From NCBI GenBank assembly GCA_003864495.1, contig ML133428.1, forward strand, positions 2,232,001 to 2,296,000: DNA of 64,000 nt, written 5' to 3'. Source of the DNA: Nemopilema nomurai (lineage: Eukaryota > Cnidaria > Scyphozoa > Rhizostomeae > Rhizostomatidae). The position numbers and the translations under genes are program-made. Below, in pieces: positions 12,901-24,900 of the stretch. The notes beneath the pieces were generated by a model. The model was not told the origin of the DNA. It worked only from the letters and a program-made list of their open reading frames with translations, and searched no databases. The number at the start of each line of letters is the position of its first letter. Position 1 is the stretch's first letter.

Positions 12901-15900
12901 CCATTCCGATAAGGCCTGCATACAAGAACTCTCAACATACAAATTTTATCTTGCTTTTGAAAACGATTTTTGCCATGATTATGTCACTGAAAAATATTGG
13001 GAGAGAATAAATCAGAATGTTGTCCCTGTTGTTATGGGTGCCAATTATGAAAAGGGAGCAGCTATTCCAGGCTCATACATAGATGCAAGTGAGTTTAACT
13101 CGATCAAAGAATTGGCAGATTATCTGTTGCATCTGGACAAGAATGATGACGAGTATAACAAGTACTTTGCTTACAAGGGAAAGTATGAGTTTGGAAACCC
13201 AAGCATTTACTGTCCTATTTGTGCTGCCCTCCACAAGCAAGATCCCCATGACTCTTCTACTTTAGATTTGGGGGAAAAATTCAGCTATGAGAACAACTGT
13301 GGTATTTATAAAGACAAAGCTGAAAAGTTTCGTAAACAGATAGAAAACTCAAATAAGGCTAGCCCAGGTTGAAAGGGTATTGAGTTTGTATTGCTTCAGT
13401 TTTATGCAAAATCTTTCTTTATGTCTGCCAAATGAGCTTGCTGAATGGAAATAATTGTTTTCAATGGGAAATGAATCTAAGGGTAGCGGCGCTATTTTTG
13501 ACCAGGGAATGGTTGAAATGACAATGTACAATATTGCAATCTCAATATAGTAGGTGAAGTTGATCATACATTTTTTGTACTATTTTGATATGGTAATGCA
13601 AATAATACTGAAATATCACCAGTAACATCACCTGTGAAGGATAAAATCAGGTTATGTTAATCGAACCGATCTGTAGGCTGGAAAATCCATTCAAACTTTT
13701 TTTTATTTTGACAATTTGTTTGCTTTAACTAAAAGCATCGACCATTGCGTTTAAATATTTGTAAACCTCGCACTTTTGTTTTTTTGTTTTGTTGTCTAAA
13801 TTAGTAGCATCCATAGGGTCGTACTTAGCTGCTGGTAGATATCCTAAATCACTCGGCGACAAAATGCCTTCTTACAGAATTAATTTTAGATTGATCAGGG
13901 TATGTTGATGATTAAGACTGCAACACAAGTCAGTGAAAAATAACGAAACTTTAATACAACCAAGATATACCAAGCATACCAGGCCCTAACCTACAGCCTC
14001 GCGACGAGTGACCGGGTTTCGTTCAAGCAGCTTCTTGTGTCTCTATCCAACTAAACTTAAAGTAGAACTTGAACTAGTACTTGTATTTATGTACGAAATC
14101 TAAAATTAGCGATACACGATTATCATGGTTACTAACCGATGAATAATAAAAGGAAGGACTAGGTTAAATGATACCAAGCAACTTAAACATATCTAAATCG
14201 TAAGGATGTAAAAATGATAGAAAACTACGCAAATGTTATAACAACAACAAAGGAACGATAATGAATAATCTATGACTAAGGGGCCCTTTACATGAGACCC
14301 GAAATGAACTCATGCCGGCATGAAAATTCAGTGAAATTTGATCGCCGTTACATGAAGCCCGATATGAAACTGTCGAATTCTTTCGCATGATATTCACGTG
14401 ACTTCGTGCTTCTCAAAAAAGAGCGGGAAAGTTTAAGAGTAAATTTTTAAAATGGCGGCAGATGATCCAAGGAAACTTCTTTTGATCACAGTCCTCAATC
14501 TAGTTTTTACAACTGGTTGCATAGCAAAAAGGCAAATGTTTCTAGCTATACAGGTATTCTTGCAACAGCAAGAAATTAGGAAAAGTTAAGAGCTGCCGAT
14601 GAAGAAAAAAATTGTGCCCTTTGTCGATATAGAGCCATGAGAAATATATTTTTGAAGAAAAAAGACAGGAATGGGGAAAGCCTGGTCACACAAGTGCAGA
14701 ATTTGTGCAACGGAGGCGATTTTATCACTGATTCCCCCCGATATGAAAAACTGATCTGTTTACACGACACTTTCGCGACATGAGATTTTCGTGCCGACAT
14801 GAGTTTCGTTTCGGGTCTCATGTAAAGGACCCCTAACACAAGACAATGCTATGACGCGAGACATGTGAAGCACGAACGAGAGTGTGTCACATTTAATGAT
14901 GTGCAAAAAAAATCATGGAAAAAATCCAAACAAGTAACAATACTAAGAAATTGTGACAAACCGTCCTGGAGTTCATATACAGGACATGATCAACTTGCAA
15001 CCGGTATTTAATGAAAGGAACGTTGCAAAAATGAGGGACTTGTTGTAAAGACAGAATTCTGAGCAAGAGATCGAGACATCTTGACTTTTTCCTTTTATTA
15101 ACAACTCAAGATCTATTTACAAGTGAACAGCCATAACTAAACGAGCGATAGCGTGAAAAGTCTCCCCCTAACAGCGTGGGCAAGCGTGTTATATATCCCA
15201 ACAAAGAAAGGCGTTGTCAGCGCAGTGGCTGACGGGAAGAGGACTGGACCCTAACCAATGCCCAGGACTTTTACTCGCTACAACAGGACTTGTACGACAG
15301 TCTAGAGACCATTTTCTGGGACTAGAAGTGTTGACCAATACAATTATTCTTGCATCGTTGTTCCGATCCTTATGAAAAAAGTATCAGATGTTGTTCGTTT
15401 GAATATGATTAGCGGTGCTAGGAAGCAAGATGACTGGGCCATGGCCGACTTTCTCGGAGCATTTAGAGATGAACTAGAAATAAGGGAACGAAGCATTCAC
15501 AGAAATGGAGATGGAGAGGCATCAGTACCAACGTGTACAATGAAGTAGGATTGGAAACAACTGTTGTGTTTCCTTTAGTGTTCTCTTGGCACTTTAACAT
15601 CATATGACGTAAAATTTGTCGGCGCGTATGAAAAAAGCGATGAACTCGATTTTACTCTGCTTTCGTTCAGAGTAAAAGTTCCAATGATAGAGGATTAACA
15701 CCCAATAATCGCAACAAATTCTGCAGCGAAAATGGACAAGTCGCACGATCACTTTTCAACGTGTTCGTCCAATATCGAAAAAGTGATGGAAAAATGTGAC
15801 AAGGACCTTAAGAACCGCGTTATTTTATTAATTGAAAAGAGAGACTCCAATAAACACAACAAAAATGCAATATTTTCCTTCCATCATTCGTATTCGACTC

Positions 15901-18900
15901 TATTTTCCGTCTCATTACAACGACTCCAAATTTGAAATATGGCAGCAATATTAGTAGAAACAGAAGCCATAAATGTGTTAGGGGGATAACACTAATTACT
16001 CTAAATATTCCCAAAATGCACAAAACAAAGCAGTTACTCCAGTAACCACACAACAACGACATAAACAAATCCCGAATCGCGGAATAATCCGCTTTATCGC
16101 GGGTCTCCCGACATGGTTCCAGCCTTGTTTGCAATAGTAGCATTACCAAGGAGACAAGAAACAAATTGTGAAAAAGAAAAGCTAAGATAAGATCTTGGAT
16201 TCAAAAGAAGATGCAGGAATGTCCTTAGAAACTTAGTGCGAGAGCTTGCGCAATAAAACAATTAAGGCCAATCTCCATTGAGCGAAAATCTTTCGTTTTT
16301 TCGCCGGCGAAAGATTATGAGCATGCGCACTTGAATATTTTCGCTACTTGTGCTGTGTGCGTCGTTCGCCTTGAAAGTTCAAACCATTTGAACTTTTTTC
16401 TCTTTCGCCGGCGAACTTGTTGTCCTATGAACATTTTGCAAAATGGCCGAGTCTCAAAGTAGCTTCGTCTTGGATGAAGAAATAATAAAATTTCTGGTTA
16501 CAAGCGGTAAAATTCACATGAACAATGATTCGAGATCGACATCAATTCAACCCGGTGCTGACGTCCCCTCACGAAGTGAAGATCAATTTCAAAACTTAAA
16601 ACGGCTTCTACCTTCTACCCAGCAACAATATGTTGACATAAAAGAATTCCTATTTGGGAGGTGAAAGCTAACCCTGTATTTGGAACACAAAAGCAAGCGC
16701 CTATATCTGCCATCTTGAAATTCCGTTTTCTATTTGACACGCCAAGCCACTGTATCCGCTTTTCGTCATCGCAAAATTTTCGCCCAATGGAGATTGACCT
16801 TTCGCTTTTCGTCAGCGCAAAAGCGAACCGCCCCGACATTTTCCGCCTAGTGGAGATTGGGCTTTAGATGAGACCAAACGGTATTGTTTGTGTTTTTGTC
16901 AGCATTAATCAGAATACATCAGCCACGTTGTTTTCCTGCCAGTGCCTTCGACCTTCAAAGACGAAGAAATATCAAGCGTGTTTGATTTCAGAATCTTTTC
17001 TTTGGCGACAAAATCGTTGGTCTTTTGTGATCGCACACAACACGATTTTATGATTCTTCCTAAGACAAAAATTGCATTTATCACCTAGCAAACCTAAAAC
17101 CAGGCATGGACACGTTCTATGTGATAGAGTCATTAAGAAAATCATTTTTCTACATTAGGATTCTTCCTAAGCTAATTGTAATCTATGCCGTTAATTTATG
17201 GTGGAGGTAAACTTTACAATGAGAGGCAAGTTAAGCGTATCCCAGTCTGACGAAGCGTTTTGGGGGAAATTCCGTTTGTTTTTCCCGCATCTTATCTAGT
17301 TCAGTATGTGAAATCACGTCAGTTTTATCTAAGTATCTTAAGCCTGAAATACACGATCAGTTTTTTGACTGACAGTCTTCAGTTTTTCAAAAACCGATGT
17401 CCTCCATAAACGATCAGTTTTCTTCAGTTTTGGAATGAGTTCACATTTTGGTTAGATCGGCTCTTTTTACAATGGAGCTTGATCAAGAAACAACTGCAGT
17501 TCTTCTGGCTGCGTCTTCAGTCGTCAAAAAAGGCGAAAATATCGAAAAAAGGAAAACAAGGTAAGCCAAGTCTGTTTGGGTAAAGGCAGTTGGACGTGTT
17601 CAACTTCTTCATTCAAAAACTGAAGGTCATTAAAGCATCAGTTTTTATCAGTTTTTGCTAAATACACGATCAGTTTTTGGCTAAAAACTGAAAACTGTCA
17701 GTTAAAAACTGATAAAAACTGATAAAAACTAATCGTGTATTTCAGGCTTAACTCGACTGTTGTCGCAATTCCGCTGAGTTAGAATTAAATTTCCGCAATT
17801 TAAAAGCCCCTTCAGCCATTATTGTTTTAGACGTGCGAGCAATATCCAAGGCGCTGTCCGATGTTTTGGTACTGCACGATAAATCGTCCACAAACAAACG
17901 GCCTAAAACTTCTACAGTTTTTGGAAAACGTGCAATGTACCCTTCCAAATGTTTCCTTATTGTAGCGCCAAGGATGCTTGGAGAAGGGCGTAACCCAAAT
18001 GGAAGACGACTAAATCGAAACTGGATTACGGATGGTTTATCTGACTCAATGTTACTAAACCATAAAAACGCAATTTATCACGATCACCTTCTCTAATTTC
18101 CACTTGTAAGAAAGCCTTTTCTATGTCTGCTGTAAGAGCGTCAATACATCCAACAAACGAGGAAGATAATTAGGCCCGTTCATGAGACGTTCATTTAGTG
18201 ATAAATGATTTGATGATGATTTTGCACTACCATCGTAAACTATTCTGAGCTTAGTAATCTCGCGGTCTGCCCGAACTACTCCGTGATGTGGTAAAAATTC
18301 CAAATCTTCCTTGTTTTCTAGCTCAGTTGGGACCCTTTCTATAATACCGGGATTAAGCTGCTCTTGAAAGATTTCATTGTACTTGCGGAATAGTTCTGGA
18401 TCCCTTTTAAAACGTTCCGGTGAAGAAACCAAACGATTAAGGCATAACGTATATTTACTTTTGAAAACAGGCTCAATGATGTCATGTCTCCAAGGCAGAT
18501 TTACCTCATAACACTCTCTGTTATTTTTAATGTTGCAAGACTCTTCGAATGACGGTTCATGACTAACGACGGGTTTATCAATGCCGCACCCCAAAATTTC
18601 TTTAAACGATTCGATAATCTCCTCATTAGGAGAACTAAAATGATCTTCACCGGCAATTACAAGATTTGTAATGCTATTTAAACCTCCGCTAGGGTCGGAA
18701 TCCCCTGGTGAAGTTAAGGGTCCAGATAAAAGCAACCCAAATTCACTGCAAACGGCTACCGGACCCGAATCCAAAGTTCCTTATTCGTAGACCTCAAATC
18801 ATCAGATTTTGGTACCAAAAGTTCCTTAATTTTCACTGCATATCAACAAGCCTTAACACTTAATAGAGAGAGGGGTGGGACAGCATATGCGGAAACTACA

Positions 18901-21900
18901 CACTTTTTTAAAAGGAACCACTTTATAAGGAACCTACATGTAGAAGGCCGAAATATTAAAAGAACTTATACTACTAAAAATGAAATCCCTAAGGAACTTT
19001 TCGATTTGAAAAACTTTTGTAACTGCAATCATCAAGAACTAAAAGCCGATTCCATTCATTTGCAGCCAATACTCGCATAGATTGTTTGCTATTCGTGTGT
19101 CAAGTGCATGTAGGTTCCTTATAAAAAAGCGTGTACTGTATGCAATGCTGAATTTACTGCAGTTGAGACAGATACGTGTATATGTTGTTTTTCTTCGTTC
19201 ACAAACATCATTTTAGTGAAAAAAACTAAAGTTTCCAAATTTGTGAGAGCTTTTGGACCTATTTTCGAAAAACTTGGCAATAATCAAACGCTCAGCAAAC
19301 GGTTTCTCACGTTGGCGTGGTGCGTGGCCTCGCACTGCTTTGAATAGAGGCTCCATTGCTGGGTTGTTGTTGCTTCTCCCGGGACGACGCTGTGAAATCG
19401 GTGGTGGCTGTGCTAGATATGAGTAATTATGAGGTTCCAATTCAAGATGAAACGGGCCTTGCTTATATTAGGACTGTTCGTTTGCCTCATGTTCATTCTG
19501 TATGGGAAGACAACGTATAAAGGCAATAAACCCCTTGCAAAAACAGAAGTTACCGAACACCGTGATGAAGGTCAACAACAACCTAGTCTTACAACTGAGA
19601 AACCGACCAAAGTTATCACAGAAAAATTGGTAATTAAAAAGAAAACAACTTGGAACGATTATCTCGACAAGGATACCAAAGTTATCTACCTGTATTCAAC
19701 GTTTTTCTTTCAAAGACCGTGGTCATGGATGGTTGGTAAACAAACATTCGAGCACTTTTCTTCGTGCGACGTGTACAAGAATTGTCTCGTGACATACGAT
19801 AAAAGCTGGTTGACAAAAGCCGACGGAGTTCTTTTCCATGGAAGAGACATAGAAATGGATTATAAAAAACAGTACAGCCCTAAGCAGTTAAAAGAAGCAC
19901 GGAACAGCAATTGCAAACAAACAGCAAAAATGGATCTGGCTTAGCCACGAGAACCCGCTAAAAACATACCCCTACAAGAATTATAGTGGCATTTTTAACT
20001 GGCTTGCAACGTTTGATAGGAACTCCAACATTTTCATCCCGTATTCCAGTTATGTCGAAGTTAAGAGCCCATTTAAAGTTACTCGAAATTATGCGAGAGA
20101 AAAGACTGGTCTGGTTGCTTGGGCAGTAAGTAATTGTGGATTGTTGCGTGACAAGTATGCCCTAGAACTGCAAAAGTATTTGAGTTTGACTGTGTATGGC
20201 CTTTGCCGGAAACATTTCAAAAATCAAAGAAATTGTGCCCACTTTGATAAGGCCTGCATACAAGAACTCTCAACATACAAATTCTATCTTGCTTTTGAAA
20301 ATGATTTTTGCCATGATTATGTCACTGAAAAATATTGGGAGAGAATAAGTCAGAATGTTGTCCCTGTTGTTATGGGTGCCAATTATGAAAAGGGAGCGGC
20401 TATTCCAGGCTCATACATAGATGCAAGTGAGTTTAACTCGATCAAAGAATTGGCAGATTATCTGTTGCATCTGGACAAGAATGATGACGAGTATAACAAG
20501 TACTTTGCTTACAAGGGAAAGTATGAGTTTGGAAACCCAAGCATTTACTGTCCTATTTGTGCTGCCCTCCACAAGCAAGATCCCCATGATTCTTCTACTT
20601 TAGATTTGGGAGAAAAATTCAGCTATGAGAACAACTGTGGTATTTATAAAGACAAAGCTGAAAAGTTTCGTAAACAGATAGAAAACTCAAAAAGAGTCTG
20701 ACTTGATTCTCACAGCCAGTTGTTAAAGAACTTTGGTTTACCTGTTAATTTAATTTAATCCTGTTTCCATTGGTAACTTGCCTCATGGGCTTTGAAAGAG
20801 CAGTGGAAATCATTTTTGATAATATTTTCTGAAAATAATTGTAAAACTTATGTAAGCTGTACATTGAGAAAGATTTATGGATTCATCACTTTTTGATTTA
20901 TGGTATAGAATGCTTTCACAGGCCAAATATTTTCCTAATTATTATCTCATTTTTTTTATACATGGCAAGCATATAGAGGCATGTTAAGACGCTAGACACC
21001 TCATAGAATTATTGCTTATTATTGCTTAGGTGTCAGTTTATTTTAGATAGAAATTAAACTCAAATAACATTTATGAGTGACTGCGTAAGCTATCTACTTT
21101 AATTAATTTGCCTTAAAAACACTTCATTTCTCCCATTTAAATTTGAAGACTTTTAGCAAATTTCTAGCATTGATGTTTCCATTATTGTTTGCAAGTTTAT
21201 TTAATGAGCACCATGTGGTCATTCTTTTGCTAAAATCAATGTAAAAGCCAAAAACGATTCTGGTTTTTCCATTTTTGTGTGTGCCTACCATGTTTTCAGC
21301 CCTCATTTTTGCTGAGTTTCAACAACTTTCAACTAGAAGTAGCAAATTGGAGTTGTCTTGTTCTATGAAAGCAAAAGGAGTCATAAAAACATAACATGTC
21401 ATTTAATAACTACAATTATAACTGGCAGGTGAGGACTTCTGTCATGTTTTATAACATTATTTTTTGTGATATCTTGGATAAAGTTTTGTGTTTACTTGAC
21501 ACTTTGTGGAAACTGCTGAGATCCCCCGTTATTTGTTGCCATTGAATTGTACAAACAGCATCCAATGGACATGTAGCTGTGAAGCAAACTTAGAAATACA
21601 GTTTTGGAAATCTTGCATTTTTAGAGATTTTATATGTCAACCTGTCAAATTATTACTCTAACAAAAATTATGAAGTACTTGTTATATTCCTCATCATTTT
21701 TATCAAGATACAGCAGATACTCGGCCAGTTTCTGAATCGAGTCAAATTTGCTTGCATCTATGAAAGAGCCAGGAATAACTACCCCTTCATCATAATTTGC
21801 ACCCATAACGACTGGGACGACATTCTGACTTATTCTCTCCCAATATTTTTCAGTGACATAATCATGGCAAAAATCATTTTCAAAAGCAAGATAGAATTTG

Positions 21901-24900
21901 TATCTTGAGAGTACTTTTTTGCAGTCCTTTTTGTTATGTTCACAGGCTTGACCCTTTTTCTTAAAATATTTGCTGCATTTCCCATACACAGTGATGTTAA
22001 TATGCCTTTGCAGTTCAATAATGTATCGATCTCTCATGATGTCAACCATATTGGTAACGTTTCCCCCAGTATAGGGCGCCCCAGTATACGGTCGAGCCCC
22101 AGTATAGGGATTGTCAATCAAAATTAAGTTCTGAAGTGCCGCCAAAGCCGTTTCGATGCGTTGTTGTCGCGATGATAGATAGAAGTTATTTCAAGACACA
22201 GCGGCTTCTCGGCCAGACATTCAGCCATACATTCAGCAAGCGGCCATGTTGTAACAGCCGTACACGAAAGACATTCGTGTAGCTCACCGCTAGCAATAAC
22301 AAAATATAGCCAGTTTCATTCCTCCAATTTCTTTACATCAAAACAAAATGATTCAAAAAATTCAAACCAGTCTCGACCAATGTAATGAAAACGAACACGG
22401 TAACTAAAATGTTGCGTTGTTTATGACGAGCCTTGATTGGTGACTTTTTAAAAAATCTTTTTTTTGCAATTCAAGTATCTAGGCCGAGATGACCCTTAAC
22501 TACTAACAGTACTACAGCGAATTACAATTTTAGCTATTAAGCTAAAAAGTTGTTAGCTGTTAATCTAAAAGTTAGAAATAGAAGTTAGAAGTTGCAAACA
22601 CCCCCGGGTCAGACATGGAGGATTCTCAGAGTAACGCGGACCTGTGTACATTTTTGCATAATGTTTGCCTTTTGTATGATCGATTATACCTTTAAATTTC
22701 ATACAAAATATCAGTTTAGCTGTCTAAGTTTCGTTTTATTTTGTTCATACCCAGTTTGGTGCGGCTATCGAGCCGAGTAACGTGGGAGCCTTTAGCAAGA
22801 ATATAGGGCTCGCTCGTTCAGACGACAACTACGGGGGTCAAATTCTTTCTAGGACCCAGTTTTGTAAAAATCTTGACTGAAGCTGTTTCGTCTGCCAATA
22901 GAAATCGGTGCACTTGGGTTTAAATTTTCTTGTTTTATTGTTTTGTGGGGCTCCTAGTGTTTAATGTTGTCTTGCGTATATGACGAGCCTTGATCGGGGA
23001 TTTTTATGAACAAGAAGTTACACCTCGGTTGTGGGAGAAACGCGCCGGGCCTTCACCCCCGGGTCAGACATGGAGGATTCTCAGAGTAACGCGGACCTGT
23101 GTACATTTTTGCATAATGTTTGCCTTTTGTATGATCGATTATACCTTTAAATTTCATACAAAATATCAGTTTAGCTGTTTAAGTTTCGTTTTATTTTGTT
23201 CATACCCAGTTTGGTGCGGCTATCGAGCCGAGTAACGTGGGAGCCTTTAGCAAGAATATAGGGCTCGCTCGTTCAGACGACAACTACGGGGGTCAAATTC
23301 TTTCTAGGACCCACTTTTGTAAAAATCTTGACTGAAGCTGTTTCGTCTGCCAATAGAAATCGGTGCACTTGGGTTTAAATTTTCTTGTTTTATTGTTTTG
23401 TGGGGTTCCTAGTGTTTAATGTTGTCTTGCGTTTATGACGAGACGAGTTGCAGTAGAAGTTAATTTGAAAAGTTGGAATAAATTCTTACTGGCTTCACTA
23501 AATAATGGGTCGATTGAAGAAAAGCTACCAATGTTTAGGTATACAAAATTACCGTCCGTTTTTGCAGAAAATATGAATTTAGTAATGAAAGAGGATATTA
23601 CTCTAATGGAAGTTCTAGCCTTGCACGGGGAAGGCTACGAGGAGGCTGCTGAGTCATTCCATATGAAATCATCATATTTTTTATATATTTGTAACCTACT
23701 ATCTCAGAATTAACTGAATTTGATATCAACTGCTGGTATCATTGAAAAACGAAATTTCCCAAAATTTGAGATCAATATCTTAAGCCATTGCAAAGTTATG
23801 ACAAATTAAAATAATCATAAAATATGGGCGTGGCCCGCCCTAATTTTTGCACATCAAAAGACAATCCGTATTCAAAGGACAGTTTAACAATTTCTATGTA
23901 CACTGTGATTTTGAAAATTTGTGACATATACAAATTGATATTGAGAAATCCAGAAACGGCATTAGAAATAGCATAATTTGAACAGTTTAACTTTATGGTT
24001 TTATTACATGGTTTTAGAACAGTTATGGTTTTATTAGCAATTCATTTATATTTTGCACATCTTCATTTGTAATGTCATAAGTTTGTTCAGTCTTTGTTAT
24101 TGGAGCTTCAATGCTAGATAAAATGTTCAGCTCTGTAACCCAGCAGACATCTTTTCTTTGGGGTCAGTGAAAACTTTTACATGGTCTTGGAGGGTGCTTG
24201 TATTATATCAAGTATTAAGAAAAAAAGAAATACGAGCCATTGCCCACTTTCCAAATATCTAAGACCAAACTATTTTTTGTGCATTCTGATAGTAATGTTG
24301 ACAATCACTATTGGGTGCTAATATTGAAATCTAACATCTCTTCCTTTGATTTATGTAGTTTCCTGAAAGGCTTCCTGTTTCAGGAAGTAGTACCAACATG
24401 TTTTTTAACATCTTGTCATGTCATTTATAATAACTAGACAGACAGGAAACAGCAATATTACAGTTCTTTACAGAGGTCTAAATAAACAGAAATTGCTATG
24501 AAGTTTTATTCTATAGGAAACAGTACTAGTGTAAGGTGGTGAGAAAAATACTCAGTTGTTGGCCTCAGTATGGATTCTTCTGACATTGGTATACATTTAG
24601 ATGATGATTGTCATAAAACCTCATATACATGACAGATTGGATTAAAAAAGCTTTCTGAGATTTCAGAAGATGAGAGGAGTATATAACTTTGGAGAAGTGG
24701 GCTGAAAGGTTCAGTAGCCGAATCTGAAAGCTTGAGGATTTGTTTTCATCATGAAGAAAAGTGGTGTTCAATTTTTGAGAAAGAAATTTCTAAATGTTGT
24801 AACATGTTCAAAGTACAAAAGAATATAGTTAAGGGTGACCACAAGATCTCACTGGCACGTAAATTGTCAATGCAGAATCTTGAAAGTGTTCCTGGTTGGC

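Noticed and set aside
15820..16164. 114-codon hydrophobic minus-strand ORF
   Set aside because: No recognisable domain, no codon or homology support, and it lies in repeat-rich intron sequence.
22051..22062. AACGTT palindrome as a 6-bp target duplication of the transposon
   Set aside because: It would leave an in-frame stop in the host gene. The CATGATGT duplication a few bases further out restores a gap-free fucosyltransferase alignment.
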